From Affinirhizobium straminoryzae (GTDB taxonomy: Bacteria > Pseudomonadota > Alphaproteobacteria > Rhizobiales > Rhizobiaceae), in the NCBI RefSeq assembly GCF_007004135.1, contig NZ_VJMG01000047.1:1-64000 (forward strand): a DNA stretch of 64,000 nucleotides, given 5' to 3'. The notes beneath the pieces are model-generated. The model was not told where the DNA came from, searched no databases, and saw only the letters and a list, made by a program, of their open reading frames with translations. The position numbers were made by a program, and so were the translations under genes. Each line of letters begins with the position of its first letter. The stretch's first letter is position 1. This document shows positions 9,473 to 18,679 of this stretch, one piece after another.

Positions 9473-10696
9473 TTACTTGCCGAGATTGCGCTTGGCGAGC
9501 GTACGCAGACGCAGCGCGTTCAGCTTGATGAAGCCGGCTGCATCCTTCTGGTCATAGGCGCCCTGGTCGTCCTCGAAGGTGACCAGCTGGTCGGAATAGA
9601 GCGACTTTGCCGATTCGCGGCCGATGACCATGACATTGCCCTTGTAGAGCTTCAGCGTCACTTCGCCCTCGACATGCTCCTGGCTCTTGTCGATCAGCGC
9701 CTGCAGCATCTCGCGCTCCGGCGAGAACCAGAAGCCGTAATAGATGAGTTCCGCATAACGCGGCATCAGCTCATCCTTGAGGTGGGCAGCACCACGATCG
9801 AGCGTGATCGATTCGATCGCACGATGGGCGGCGAGCAGGATGGTGCCGCCGGGTGTCTCGTAGACGCCGCGGCTCTTCATGCCGACGAAGCGGTTTTCCA
9901 CGAGATCGAGGCGGCCGATGCCATTGTCACGGCCATAATTATTCAGTTCGGCAAGCAGCGTGGCCGGGCTCATGCGCACGCCGTTGATCGACACGGCATC
10001 GCCCTTTTCGAAGCCGACCTTGATGATCGTGGCCTTGTCGGGAGCAGCTTCCGGCGAAATGGTGCGCATGTGCACGTATTCGGGAGCTTCCTTGCTCGGA
10101 TCTTCCAGAACCTTGCCCTCGGAGGAGGAGTGCAGCAGGTTGGCGTCGACGGAGAACGGCGCTTCGCCCTTCTTGTCCTTGGCGACCGGGATCTGGTGCT
10201 GTTCGGCAAATGCCAGAAGGTCCGTGCGGCTCTTGAACGACCAGTCGCGCCAGGGGGCGATGATCTTGATGTCGGGGTTCAGCGCATAGGCCGACAGCTC
10301 GAAGCGGACCTGGTCGTTGCCCTTGCCGGTCGCGCCGTGCGCGATGGCATCTGCGCCGGTCTTCTTCGCGATCTCGATCAGGTGCTTGGAGATCAGCGGA
10401 CGGGCGATCGAGGTGCCGAGCAGATAGACGCCTTCATAGACGGCATTGGCACGGAACATCGGGAAGACGAAATCGCGCACGAATTCCTCGCGCACATCCT
10501 CGATGAAGATCTCCTTGATGCCGAGCATCTCGGCCTTCTTGCGCGCCGGCTCGAGTTCCTCGCCCTGGCCGAGATCGGCGGTGAAGGTGACGACTTCCGC
10601 GCCAAGCTCCGTCTGGAGCCACTTCAGGATGATGGAGGTGTCGAGGCCGCCGGAATAGGCCAGCACGACTTTCTTCACGTCTTTGGGGAGTGCCAT
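9473..10696 (-). CDS. argG: argininosuccinate synthase
   Basis: This 407-residue cytoplasmic enzyme joins citrulline and aspartate with ATP to form argininosuccinate, the penultimate step of arginine synthesis. The ATP-pyrophosphatase P-loop YSGGLDTS is at residues 14-21. The conserved [13 protein letters not shown] stretch that binds citrulline and aspartate is near residues 120-132. Length is normal. The gene stands alone, ends at a strong terminator and faces the MFS gene. Confidence 0.98.
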   Translation of the reverse strand: MALPKDVKKVVLAYSGGLDTSIILKWLQTELGAEVVTFTADLGQGEELEPARKKAEMLGIKEIFIEDVREEFVRDFVFPMFRANAVYEGVYLLGTSIARPLISKHLIEIAKKTGADAIAHGATGKGNDQVRFELSAYALNPDIKIIAPWRDWSFKSRTDLLAFAEQHQIPVAKDKKGEAPFSVDANLLHSSSEGKVLEDPSKEAPEYVHMRTISPEAAPDKATIIKVGFEKGDAVSINGVRMSPATLLAELNNYGRDNGIGRLDLVENRFVGMKSRGVYETPGGTILLAAHRAIESITLDRGAAHLKDELMPRYAELIYYGFWFSPEREMLQALIDKSQEHVEGEVTLKLYKGNVMVIGRESAKSLYSDQLVTFEDDQGAYDQKDAAGFIKLNALRLRTLAKRNLGK

Positions 10697-11220
10697 GTCG
10701 ATTGCGTTCCGTCTGGAGGGCAGGTCGCAGAACCTGCCGCTTTAAGTCTGGGATCGCGGCACTTTTAGCGAGTTTGCGGCGGGGTGCAAGGGCATGCGCA
10801 AGCCCAAACCGTCACAGATGCCGGCCGATGGTCTTGCGCTGGTGAAGGATGCGGATGACCCCATGGCGCCAGACTTGACTTGATCGGCGAGCGGCGATGT
10901 CTCTCTCCGATGAAAGCATCAACGTCAAACGGGTGCGACTCTCCGGAGGCTTCGCCCGCCTTCGATGGCGGCACGAATGGCAGCAAGGCCGTCATCATGC
11001 CCGCGCAGGAGGAGCAGCGAGCGCCTCAGCCTCGCAAGCCTCATCGCCGGCCACGACCTCGCCGTCGACAAGCGCGGCAAGGTCTGCGGAAATCATCCCG
11101 GTCACCATCCTGCCCATGGCGAACGCTTCCCGACCGCACCCCGCCATGTTGACGATGTGCGGGCAGCGTCCCATATGCGCCACGACGTGTGAACATGACG
11201 CCACCGAAGGAGACATTCCA
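10697..11220. other. 524-bp gene-poor gap between argG and an SDR gene
   Basis: Apart from the toxin-like fragment at 10812-10919, no gene is recognised. A minus-strand frame at 10995-11174 (59 residues, starting MGRCPHIVNMAGCGREAF, with six methionines) reads like protein but matches no family I know and has no clear ribosome site. The end of the gap must hold the promoter of the SDR gene, and the left end the argG promoter. The patch looks like degraded accessory sequence. Confidence 0.4.
10812..10919 (-). pseudogene. possible RelE/ParE-type toxin remnant (C-terminal part only)
   Basis: A 35-codon minus-strand frame ends in WRHGVIRILHQRKTIGRHL followed by TGA. This resembles the last strand and tail of ParE-family plasmid-stabilisation toxins (typically V-R-I-L-H-x-R-x-D-I-x-x-H-L). 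Nothing like the N-terminal half of a ParE toxin, nor an antitoxin gene, is recognisable upstream. I read it as a decayed toxin fragment. The match is short and could be chance. Confidence 0.35.
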
Positions 11221-12093
11221 ATGAGTGACCAGATGACAACCCCGCATCCGGCCCTGCAACAGGGACATGTCGCCGTGGTAACCGGCGCCGCATCCGGCAT
11301 CGGGCTCGCCGCTGCCAAGGCGTTTGCCAGGATGGGTCTCTGCGTCGTGCTCGTCGATCTCGACGGCGACCAACTGGCCGAGGCAGGCCGCGCGGTGGCC
11401 GCCCTCTCTGCCGGCGGAGAGGCCGATGTGGTGGCCATCGGCACCGACGTGTCGCGGCTCGACGAACTGGAGGCGCTGGAGCGCGCCGTGATCCAGCGCT
11501 TCGGCCGCGTGCATGTGCTGATGAACAATGCCGGCATCCAGCCGGGCAGCGCGCTGTTTGGCCCACAGGTGGCCTGGGATAGCGTTCTCGCCGTCAACCT
11601 GATGGGCGTGATCCACGGCACCCGCGCCTTCGGTCCCGGCATGATCGCCCATAAGGACCCGGCGCTGATCATCAATACCGGCTCCAAGCAGGGCATCACC
11701 ACGCCACCCGGCGACCCAGCCTACAATGTCGCCAAGGCGGGCGTGAAAGTGTTTACGGAAGCGCTGCAACACGAACTGCGCAACACCGAAGGCTGCAACG
11801 TGTCGGCGCATCTGCTGATCCCCGGCTTCGTCTTCACGGGGCTCACCGCCCATGGGCGCACCGAAAAGCCGGCCGGCGCCTGGACGCCCGAGGAAACGGT
11901 GGACTTCATGCTGCGGAGCCTGACGGGCGGCGATTTCTACATTCTCTGCCCCGACAACGAGGTGGACCGCAAGACCGACGAGCGGCGCATCGCATGGGCA
12001 GCCGGCGACATCATCGAAAACCGCCCGCCGCTGTCGCGCTGGGAACCGGCACACGCGGAAACGGCAAAAGCCTTCATCAGCAAGCGAGACTGA
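11221..12093 (+). CDS. short-chain dehydrogenase/reductase (SDR)
   Basis: A 290-residue NAD(P)-dependent oxidoreductase of the classical SDR type. The cofactor motif TGAASGIG is at 21-28, NNAG at 102-105, and the catalytic triad includes Ser155, Tyr168 and Lys172 (YNVAK). Aspartate 46 after beta strand 2 (VLVDLD) suggests NAD preference. The substrate is unknown. AAGGAGA seven bases before ATG 11221 fixes the start, although the frame stays open about 320 bases further upstream. Confidence 0.92.
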   Translation: MSDQMTTPHPALQQGHVAVVTGAASGIGLAAAKAFARMGLCVVLVDLDGDQLAEAGRAVAALSAGGEADVVAIGTDVSRLDELEALERAVIQRFGRVHVLMNNAGIQPGSALFGPQVAWDSVLAVNLMGVIHGTRAFGPGMIAHKDPALIINTGSKQGITTPPGDPAYNVAKAGVKVFTEALQHELRNTEGCNVSAHLLIPGFVFTGLTAHGRTEKPAGAWTPEETVDFMLRSLTGGDFYILCPDNEVDRKTDERRIAWAAGDIIENRPPLSRWEPAHAETAKAFISKRD

Positions 12094-12151
12094 TTGGCAA
12101 GCCCGGCAAGGCAGGGTAAGTCTCGGCGACCATCATTCGCCGAGGCCTTCC

Positions 12152-12793
12152 ATGGATTTTCTGCCGAGCCTGCCCACCCTCGTGACCTTTACCGGCATGT
12201 GCCTGCTGCTGGCCATCACGCCGGGGCCGGACATGACGCTGTCAATCAGCCGGGCGCTGTCGCAGGGGAGCCGACGGGCGCTTTATGTGGTGGTGGGCAC
12301 CACGATCGGCGTGATGATCCACACCATGCTGGTGGCCTTTGGCGTGTCCGCGCTGATCACCGCCTCGCCGACCGCCTTCTTCCTGCTGAAGACCGGCGGC
12401 GCCGGCTATCTGCTGTTTCTTGCCATCCAGGCGGTGCGGCAGGGTTCGAGCCTGAAGGTGGAAGCGGTCGCGGAACCGTCCGGCTCGGTCTGGGGCAATA
12501 TCTCGACGGGGCTCTGGGTCAACCTCCTGAACCCCAAGGTCATCATCTTCTTCATGACCTTCCTGCCGCAATTCGTCACCGCCGGCGATCCGGCCGTCAC
12601 CCACAAGCTGCTGTTCCTCGGCTTCTTCTTCATCATCGTCGGCATGCCGATCAACATCATCGTGATCTTCGCCGCCGACCGGCTGGCCCGCTGGCTGCAG
12701 GCCAATCCGAAGGTACTGCGCGGCATCGACTATACCTTTGCCGGCGTCTTTTCCGTGTTTGCCGTGAAGATCTTCATGACGCAGGCGCGCTGA
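12152..12793 (+). CDS. LysE/RhtB family amino-acid exporter
   Basis: A 213-residue inner-membrane protein with about six hydrophobic helices. The N-terminal ITPGPDMTLSISRALSQG stretch is the RhtB/LysE family signature. Such proteins export amino acids such as threonine, homoserine or leucine, but the substrate cannot be predicted. It follows the SDR gene by 58 bases and may be co-transcribed with it. It faces tenA, with only 24 bases between the two stop codons and no clear terminator. Confidence 0.92.
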   Translation: MDFLPSLPTLVTFTGMCLLLAITPGPDMTLSISRALSQGSRRALYVVVGTTIGVMIHTMLVAFGVSALITASPTAFFLLKTGGAGYLLFLAIQAVRQGSSLKVEAVAEPSGSVWGNISTGLWVNLLNPKVIIFFMTFLPQFVTAGDPAVTHKLLFLGFFFIIVGMPINIIVIFAADRLARWLQANPKVLRGIDYTFAGVFSVFAVKIFMTQAR

Positions 12794-12817
12794 GGGCACC
12801 CGACCCTAAGCATTCGC

Positions 12818-13480
12818 TCAGGCGAGATCGAGGCCCATCTGCCAGAAATCGGCTTCAAGCCGCGTCGCATCGCGAAAGACATTGGATAGTGCAGCCATCC
12901 GTGCTGCATCGAGCGCCGAAAGCCGTTCATCAAGCCACTGCAGCTCGGAGGCGACGAGCGCCTGATATTCGTCGCCGGCATACATGGCGATCCAGTCGGC
13001 GTAAGGATTGCCCTCCAGCACCGTGAAGGGCTGCTGCAGAATCCAACGTGCGATCTCGCCATAGCCGATGATGCAGGGCGCGAGCGCCACATGCAGGTCG
13101 ACCAGGTCACCACTCATGCCGGCGTCCAGCACATAGCGGGTATAGGCGAGCGTGGCGCGGGATTCCGACAGGTCTTCAAGCGCCGCCTCGTCGATGCCCC
13201 ACTGCGCGCAATAGCCCACATGCAGGCCAAGCTCCACCTCGACGATCGCCTTCAGGCTGTCGAGCCCCTGCCGGATCTCGGCAAGCGTGCGGCTCTTGTA
13301 GACGGCAAGACCCCAGACGCGGGCGAACTGGATGAGAAACAGGTAATCCTGCCTGAGATAGTGCCGGAAGGCCGCCTCCGGCAGCGTGCCTTCAGCCAGT
13401 TCCCGCACGAAGCGGTGCTGCGTATAGGCCTGCCAGTCCGTCGCATTGGCCTCGATCAGACGCGCGAAGGCACCGGACAT
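12818..13480 (-). CDS. tenA: TenA family protein (thiaminase II / aminopyrimidine aminohydrolase)
   Basis: A 220-residue all-helical protein of the TenA family, which hydrolyses aminopyrimidine breakdown products of thiamine for salvage. Cys136 in APCIIGYGEI matches the catalytic cysteine position, and Glu142 and nearby tyrosines fit the family. I chose ATG 13480, preceded by GAGGA; ATG 13501 would add seven residues and overlap the end of rlmN. It lies directly downstream of rlmN, not with thiamine genes, and no TPP riboswitch is visible. Confidence 0.88.
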   Translation of the reverse strand: MSGAFARLIEANATDWQAYTQHRFVRELAEGTLPEAAFRHYLRQDYLFLIQFARVWGLAVYKSRTLAEIRQGLDSLKAIVEVELGLHVGYCAQWGIDEAALEDLSESRATLAYTRYVLDAGMSGDLVDLHVALAPCIIGYGEIARWILQQPFTVLEGNPYADWIAMYAGDEYQALVASELQWLDERLSALDAARMAALSNVFRDATRLEADFWQMGLDLA

Positions 13481-13484
13481 CGGC

Positions 13485-14726
13485 TCAGTCGTCCTCGCCA
13501 TGGCCGGCGATCATCATGGCTTCGAAGGCCAGACGCTCGGTCTTGCGCATGCGCTCGGATTCCGATTTCAGCTGGCCGCAGGCGGCGAGAATGTCGCGGC
13601 CACGCGGCGTGCGGATCGGCGAGGCATAGCCAGCCTGGTTGATGAAATCGGCGAACTTCTCGATCGTCGCCCAGTCCGAGCACTGGTAATTGGTGCCCGG
13701 CCAGGGGTTGAAGGGAATGAGGTTGATCTTGGCCGGCACGCCCTTCAGGAGCTTCACCAGTTCCTTGGCGTCTTCCAGGCTGTCGTTGACATCCTTCAGC
13801 ATCACATATTCGAAGGTGATACGGCGGGCATTCGACAGGCCCGGATAGTTGCGGCAGGCCTCGATCAGCTCCTTCAGCGGATATTTCTTGTTGATCGGCA
13901 CCAGCATGTCGCGCAGTTCGTCGCGCACCGCATGCAGCGAGATCGCCAGCATCACGCCGATCTCGTCGCCGGTGCGATAGATCTCCGGCACCACGCCGGA
14001 GGTGGAGAGCGTGACGCGACGCTTGGAGAGCGACAGGCCGTCGCCATCGGTGGCGATCAGCAGGGCGTCCTTCACATGGTCGAAATTGTAGAGCGGCTCG
14101 CCCATGCCCATCATCACGATGTTCGTCACCTTGCGCTCGCCGGTCGGCACGAAGGCGCCGGGCGGCGTATCGGTGCCCGGAAAATCGCCGAGGCGATCCC
14201 GCGCCAGAAGCAGCTGCGAGAGGATTTCTTCCGCCGTCAGGTTGCGCACCAGCCGCTGGGTGCCGGTATGGCAGAAGGAACAGGTGAGCGAACAGCCGAC
14301 CTGGCTGGAAATGCACAGCGTTCCGCGGCCTTCTTCGGGAATGTAGACGGTTTCCACCTCGACAGGACGGCCGGCACCGCGCGGCGGAAAGCGCAACAGC
14401 CACTTGCGGGTGCCATCGTTGGAGACCTGCTCTTCCACCACTTCCGGGCGGGAAATGGTGAAATGCTGCTTCAGCATCTCGCGCATGTCCTTGGCCACAT
14501 TGGTCATGGCGTCGAAATCGGACACGCCGCGGATGTAGAGCCAGTGCCAGAGCTGGCTGACACGCATGCGCACCTGCTTTTCCGGCACGCCCTTCTCGAC
14601 CAGCGCCTTGCCCATCTGCTCGCGGGTGAGACCGATCAGGGAGGGCTTGCCGGACATCAGGTCCGGGCGGGGCACCAGCGGCTGCTTGACGGCAAGACCG
14701 GGTACGATGGCATCGGTAACGGACAT
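13485..14726 (-). CDS. rlmN: dual-specificity 23S rRNA/tRNA adenine-C2 methyltransferase RlmN
   Basis: A 413-residue radical-SAM enzyme that methylates C2 of A2503 in 23S rRNA and A37 in some tRNAs. The [4Fe-4S] cysteines are C145, C149 and C152 (CSLTCSFC). C138 and the C-terminal cysteine in ILAACGQL match the conserved and catalytic cysteine positions. The N-terminal extension (about 30 residues) is slightly longer than in E. coli. It is followed with no gap by tenA, so the two are probably one transcript. Confidence 0.97.
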   Translation of the reverse strand: MSVTDAIVPGLAVKQPLVPRPDLMSGKPSLIGLTREQMGKALVEKGVPEKQVRMRVSQLWHWLYIRGVSDFDAMTNVAKDMREMLKQHFTISRPEVVEEQVSNDGTRKWLLRFPPRGAGRPVEVETVYIPEEGRGTLCISSQVGCSLTCSFCHTGTQRLVRNLTAEEILSQLLLARDRLGDFPGTDTPPGAFVPTGERKVTNIVMMGMGEPLYNFDHVKDALLIATDGDGLSLSKRRVTLSTSGVVPEIYRTGDEIGVMLAISLHAVRDELRDMLVPINKKYPLKELIEACRNYPGLSNARRITFEYVMLKDVNDSLEDAKELVKLLKGVPAKINLIPFNPWPGTNYQCSDWATIEKFADFINQAGYASPIRTPRGRDILAACGQLKSESERMRKTERLAFEAMMIAGHGEDD

Positions 14727-14898
14727 GTTCGTTTTCCACTCGACGGCTGCGCGTCACGGCGCGTCGCGCCGAAGGCAGTCCGGACTGTCTGGTGTGAAAT
14801 GCATCGGGCGGCCTGTTGCCCATGGCATGCCATGGCGGAGTTCGACCGCAGTTGCGGCGCCCTTTAGCATCAAATGGCGCGCCCGTCATCAGCAAACG

Positions 14899-14926
14899 GA
14901 AAAAGGCCGGTCATGCCGCCGGCCTT
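14899..14926 (-). terminator. intrinsic terminator of the IalB-like gene
   Basis: The stem AAGGCCGG (14903-14910) pairs with CCGGCCTT (14919-14926) around an 8-base loop, with further A residues to its left that become a U run on the minus strand. It sits 38 bases beyond the stop of the IalB-like gene. Confidence 0.75.
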
Positions 14927-14963
14927 CCTTCGATTCTGGCAGGGTGAGGCCGCGTTGGCGGCC

Positions 14964-15467
14964 TTACTTGCAGGTTTCGATCTGCTTCAGCGCCTGCGAG
15001 AGGCCCGAGAGCGAATAGGAATAGCTGGTGCCGGTACCACGCACCGACGTCGCCTTCACGGTCATGGTCGAGCCGCCCTTCATGGCGGACACCAGAGCCG
15101 GTTCCTCGGCGGCGTTTTCCACCCAAGCTGCCTTGTCCTTGACGAACATGACGAAGTTCTTCTTGTCGATGGTGACGTTGACCTTCGAATCCGGCTTGAG
15201 CGGATAGCCCATCATCGCCTGCGGCTCGTAGGAAATGTTCTGGCCCGGACGCTGGGAGACGATGAAGAAGATATCTCCATGGTCCACGCTGGCCGGCTCC
15301 TTGGTGGTCGGCATGGACAGCACATAGCAGACAGTGCTGTTGCCGGACTTGTAGGAATAGGCGCCCCAGTTCTTGAACTGGCCGATGAGGTTGGGCGCCT
15401 GGGCCGAGGCGAATGCCGTGCTGGCGAGCAAAAGGGTCGACGCGATGGCGATCTGTCTTACAAACAT
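14964..15467 (-). CDS. IalB-like (invasion-associated locus B family) secreted protein
   Basis: A 167-residue protein with a signal peptide: basic start, hydrophobic core TLLLASTAFASAQA, and likely cleavage near residues 22-24. The mature part, with conserved C-terminal Cys (IETCK) and an early Cys (VCYVLS), fits the IalB family, periplasmic or outer-membrane-associated proteins named after a Bartonella erythrocyte-invasion factor. In free-living rhizobia the role is unknown. Start M at 15467 is chosen because AGGACA precedes it and the signal peptide begins there. Confidence 0.85.
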   Translation of the reverse strand: MFVRQIAIASTLLLASTAFASAQAPNLIGQFKNWGAYSYKSGNSTVCYVLSMPTTKEPASVDHGDIFFIVSQRPGQNISYEPQAMMGYPLKPDSKVNVTIDKKNFVMFVKDKAAWVENAAEEPALVSAMKGGSTMTVKATSVRGTGTSYSYSLSGLSQALKQIETCK

Positions 15468-15777
15468 TGTGTCCTGCCAGTTTCTCATTGAACGGCCGAC
15501 CGGACGGCGCAAGCCGGGCTTGGTCGAAATCCGTTCAATTTTGACTTAATTCTGGTTACCAAATCGTCAACAGAGAGGAATCGTCGGCTGTTTGGCATGC
15601 GGACTGGGAAAGGTGCAGGCGAAAAGACCTTTTGACAGGACATGGATCGCAACAGCCCCGGATCGTCGTCCGGAGCTTCAATGATGGGATGAATCGGGCA
15701 AGAGTTTGGCCGCCATACGCTCTGAAGCGGCATGCCTTCGCACACTGCGACCGGAAGAGGGAAAAGATACAGCCACC
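15468..15777. other. 310-bp intergenic region, no gene recognised
   Basis: A minus-strand frame of 86 codons (15485-15745) is open here but has low-complexity, Pro/Arg/Ser-rich composition unlike its neighbours and no ribosome site, so I do not call it. The AT-rich stretch around 15535-15575 probably carries the IalB-like gene promoter. No terminator is evident downstream of the YkvA-like gene at 15778. Confidence 0.5.
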
Positions 15778-16224
15778 TCAGCCTGTGGCTGCAGTCCTCG
15801 TCGGATCGAGATCGGGATCGTTGGCGAGCGCCCGGTCGGCCGCCTGATAATGCTCGTCCTTGATATGCGCCTGGATCATCCGGAAGGCGGCCGCCAGAAC
15901 GGCCACGTCATCGGTGAAGCCCACCATCACGAACATGTCCGGGATAAGGTCAAAGGGCAGCACGAAATAGCCGAGTGCCGCAAGAAGCACGCCGCGTACG
16001 CGGGTCGGCGTCTGCGGATCGATCGCACAATAATAGGCGGCCGCGACATCGCGGCTGAAGGGGATGACGCGCAGCGCCTTCTTCAGCGTAGGCCAGAACG
16101 AGCGCCGTACCCGGGCCTCCTGACGGGCCTGGGTTTCTTCGTCTCCCGGCATCAGAATTTCCCCGATCTTGACCTCATCCACGGTCTTCATCCCTTCCAC
16201 GTTCAGCATGGTGCTGGAACGCAT
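15778..16224 (-). CDS. YkvA family (DUF1232) protein
   Basis: A protein of up to 148 residues containing the DUF1232 core (TPTRVRGVLLAALGYFVLPFDLIPD), whose hallmark is the P-x-D-L-I-P-D loop following a hydrophobic helix. A second hydrophobic segment follows (FTDDVAVLAAAF). It is probably membrane-associated; its function is not established. Starts at 16224, 16209 and 16191 are all possible and none has a convincing ribosome site. It is the last gene of a thpR-phhB-ykvA cluster, 22 bases after phhB. Confidence 0.85.
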   Translation of the reverse strand: MRSSTMLNVEGMKTVDEVKIGEILMPGDEETQARQEARVRRSFWPTLKKALRVIPFSRDVAAAYYCAIDPQTPTRVRGVLLAALGYFVLPFDLIPDMFVMVGFTDDVAVLAAAFRMIQAHIKDEHYQAADRALANDPDLDPTRTAATG

Positions 16225-16246
16225 ATGGGAAGGCAGCGTTCCCGCG

Positions 16247-16549
16247 TCAATTGCGGGCGCGGGCGGCCTTGTCCATCAGCCGGGCAAGGCGAAGGTCGCG
16301 CTCGGTCAGCCCGCCGCTGTCATGGGTGGTGAGCGTCACGGAAACACGGGAATAGACATTCGACCATTCCGGATGATGGTCCAATTTTTCCGCCGACAGC
16401 GCGCATTCGGTCATGAAGGCAAAGGCGGCGCGGAAATCGGCAAACTTGAAGTTTCGCAATATCGAACGTCCGTCCGGCGCCAGTTCCCAGCCCTCAATTT
16501 CCGCAAGCGCCGCCTCGATGGCGGCGGGTTCGAGAAGGGGATCACGCAC
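16247..16549 (-). CDS. phhB: 4a-hydroxytetrahydrobiopterin dehydratase (pterin-4a-carbinolamine dehydratase)
   Basis: A 100-residue enzyme that dehydrates the carbinolamine formed when aromatic-amino-acid hydroxylases oxidise tetrahydropterin. The active-site histidines H58-H59 (EKLDHHPEW) and H76 (TTHDSGGLT) are all present, and length is normal. No phenylalanine hydroxylase gene lies nearby. It sits 13 bases after the 2'-5' RNA ligase-like gene and before the YkvA gene, all on the minus strand. Confidence 0.95.
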   Translation of the reverse strand: MRDPLLEPAAIEAALAEIEGWELAPDGRSILRNFKFADFRAAFAFMTECALSAEKLDHHPEWSNVYSRVSVTLTTHDSGGLTERDLRLARLMDKAARARN

Positions 16550-16562
16550 GGTCGCAACTCCC

Positions 16563-17150
16563 TCAGTAAAGCTGGCTTTCGGCGTGCCGGCCGGCGTCCC
16601 GCCAGGCAGAGCGGCTTTCCTGCAGCGGAAACACCTCTTCCGTCAGGTAGGGACCGCCGCCCACCGATTCCTTCGACGACATCAGCACGAAACGCCCGAC
16701 GGTGAAGGGCGTGGTGTGGAAGTTGCCGCGGCCTGAAAGATAATGCACGACATCGTCCAGACGGGAGGACTTCAGCCGGGCCAGCGTGACATGCGGGGTG
16801 AACTTGCGCGGATCCGGCGGCAGACCGACACGCTGGCAGATCCGCTCGATTTCCGCCTGCAGGGCATTCATCTCCGGCGAGGGAGACACGCCCGCCCAAA
16901 GGGAATGAGGCTTCTTCGATCCGAAGGAACCGATGCCGCTGAGGCTGATCTGGAATTCCTCCCGATCGATCCTGTCCAGCCGATTGACGATCTCGTCGGC
17001 AGTACGGTTGTCGATATCACCGATGAAGCGCAAGGTAATGTGGTAATTCTCGACGTCGATCCAGCGCGCACCTGGAAGTCCGCCACGCAGCAGGGAGAGG
17101 CTCATGGCGGCATTGCGCGGGATTTCGAGGGCGGTGAAAAGTCTCGGCAT
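16563..17150 (-). CDS. thpR: RNA 2',3'-cyclic phosphodiesterase (2'-5' RNA ligase family)
   Basis: A 195-residue 2H phosphoesterase. The two catalytic HxTL motifs are HITL at 37-40 and HVTL at 120-123. Bacterial ThpR opens 2',3'-cyclic phosphates on RNA and can ligate 2'-5' junctions; the physiological substrate is unclear. The start M-P-R-L-F-T-A-L-E at 17150 has GAGG six bases upstream; an upstream in-frame start would add 23 unrelated residues. First gene of a three-gene minus-strand cluster. Confidence 0.93.
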   Translation of the reverse strand: MPRLFTALEIPRNAAMSLSLLRGGLPGARWIDVENYHITLRFIGDIDNRTADEIVNRLDRIDREEFQISLSGIGSFGSKKPHSLWAGVSPSPEMNALQAEIERICQRVGLPPDPRKFTPHVTLARLKSSRLDDVVHYLSGRGNFHTTPFTVGRFVLMSSKESVGGGPYLTEEVFPLQESRSAWRDAGRHAESQLY

Positions 17151-17235
17151 AGCGAACCTCCTCGAATCTCTTGCGATAGCCGTAGCGGAACACGCATCGG
17201 CCTTGCGCGCAAGCACCAATTTTTGCCCTGCACAA

Positions 17236-17880
17236 TCAACCGTCTTTGGGCAGAGCCTTGATGAAGGCCTCCACGGCCGGCAGCGAACGGTCGACCATCA
17301 CTCCGACACCCTTCTCGTTCGGGTGCATGCCATCCGAGAGTTGCAGCTCCTTGTGCGTCACCACGCCGTCGAGGAAGAAGGGGTAGAGCGGCACGCCATA
17401 TTTCTGTGCAAGCCGCGGATAGATGCCGTTGAACTTCTCCGCATAATCGCTGCCCATGTTCGGCGGCGCCATCATGCCGACCAGAAGAACGGGGATCTTG
17501 CGTTCCCTGAGGCGCGCCAGCATGGCGTCCAGATTGCTTTCGGTCTGCTCGGGCGGAATGCCGCGCAGTGCGTCATTGGCGCCGAGTTCAAGGATGACGC
17601 CATCCGTGCCATCTTCCACGGACCAGTCCAGCCGGGAAAGGCCGCCAGACGTGGTATCGCCGGATACGCCGGCATTCAGCACAGCCACGTCATGACCGCG
17701 CAACTCAAGTGCGCCTTCCAGCTGCGCCGTGTAGGATTGCGAGGGCGACAGCTGGTAGCCCGCCATCAGGCTGTCACCCATTCCGACGATCTGCAGGGTC
17801 TTCGCCTCTGCCGATGCAAGGCCCGCCATCGCAAGCAGGGCAATGACAATCACGTGAAGCCGGGCTGCTTTGAATTTCAT
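17236..17880 (-). CDS. tesA: SGNH-hydrolase esterase/lysophospholipase, TesA-like
   Basis: A 214-residue exported esterase. A signal peptide covers residues 1-24 (ending LASAEA). SGNH blocks are GDSL with Ser37 (35-38), Gly76, GAND with Asn102, and SDGMHP with Asp183 and His186. TesA has thioesterase, arylesterase and lysophospholipase activity in the periplasm. It is divergent from ybbA-ybbP exactly as in E. coli, so the neighbourhood is conserved. The start at 17880 is preferred over ATG 17889 because AGGG spaces better from it. Confidence 0.93.
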   Translation of the reverse strand: MKFKAARLHVIVIALLAMAGLASAEAKTLQIVGMGDSLMAGYQLSPSQSYTAQLEGALELRGHDVAVLNAGVSGDTTSGGLSRLDWSVEDGTDGVILELGANDALRGIPPEQTESNLDAMLARLRERKIPVLLVGMMAPPNMGSDYAEKFNGIYPRLAQKYGVPLYPFFLDGVVTHKELQLSDGMHPNEKGVGVMVDRSLPAVEAFIKALPKDG

Positions 17881-17968
17881 GAAATCCATCCCTAGATTGA
17901 ACAGGTCCGCCGTACTGCGGCAAACGTAGCTTCGAAACAGTTCAGTCGCCAATATAGGATCGTTTGCC

Positions 17969-18679
17969 GTGGCAAGAACCATCATCACCCTGAAGAAGGC
18001 TGATCTGACGCTCGGCAGCGCGGCCGCCGCCGTGCATGTGCTGAAGGGCATCGACCTGAAAATTGGCGAAGGTGAGGCCGTTGGCATCGTCGGGCCGTCC
18101 GGTTCAGGAAAGTCGACGCTGCTGATGGTGCTTGCCGGTCTCGAGCGGCTGGACAGTGGGGAGATCCACATGCTGGACACGCCGCTGCACACGCTCTCCG
18201 AGGATGCGCTGGCGGATTTTCGCGGCCGCAACATCGGCATCGTCTTCCAGTCCTTCCACCTGATCGCCAACATGACGGCGATCGAGAATGTTGCCGTGCC
18301 GCTGGAACTGGCGAACGTGCGCAATGCCTTCGATATCGCAAAGCGTGAACTGACGGCGGTGGGCCTTGGCGAGCGTCTGACCCATTATCCGGGCCAGCTC
18401 TCCGGCGGCGAGCAGCAGAGGGTGGCGATTGCCCGCGCGCTCGCGCCCTCGCCTGCCGTGCTGATTGCCGATGAGCCGACCGGCAATCTCGACACGGAAA
18501 CCGGCCGCCAGATCGCCGACCTTCTGTTTGCCAAGCAGAAGGAGCGCGGCATGACGCTGATGCTGGTGACGCATGACACGGCGCTCGCCGCCCGCTGCAC
18601 CCGGCAGATCCGCGTGCGCTCCGGCGAGATCGCCGCCGACAGCCTGAACAGCGTCAGCCCCGCGGCGGCCTTCGCATGA
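17969..18679 (+). CDS. ybbA: ABC transporter ATP-binding protein YbbA-like
   Basis: A 236-residue ATPase of the MacB/LolD type. Walker A GPSGSGKST is at 42-50, signature LSGGEQQ at 144-150, Walker B VLIADEP at 164-170 and the switch histidine in VTHD. It overlaps ybbP by 4 bases (ATGA), so the two are coupled. The pair energises a mechanotransmission-type complex whose cargo is not defined; in E. coli it also neighbours tesA. LolD is less likely because the partner is an 800-residue YbbP-type permease, not LolC/E. Confidence 0.93.
   Translation: MARTIITLKKADLTLGSAAAAVHVLKGIDLKIGEGEAVGIVGPSGSGKSTLLMVLAGLERLDSGEIHMLDTPLHTLSEDALADFRGRNIGIVFQSFHLIANMTAIENVAVPLELANVRNAFDIAKRELTAVGLGERLTHYPGQLSGGEQQRVAIARALAPSPAVLIADEPTGNLDTETGRQIADLLFAKQKERGMTLMLVTHDTALAARCTRQIRVRSGEIAADSLNSVSPAAAFA

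Noticed and set aside
10897-11220. N-terminal extension of the SDR protein by 108 residues
   Set aside because: The extra residues are Ala/Ser/Pro/Arg-rich without similarity, and AAGGAGA lies right before the internal ATG 11221.
12700-13520. TPP riboswitch associated with tenA
   Set aside because: No THI-box-like sequence was found and tenA follows rlmN directly on the same transcript.
15485-15745. 86-codon minus-strand frame before the IalB-like gene
   Set aside because: Pro/Ser/Arg-rich composition, no ribosome site and overlap with the IalB promoter region.
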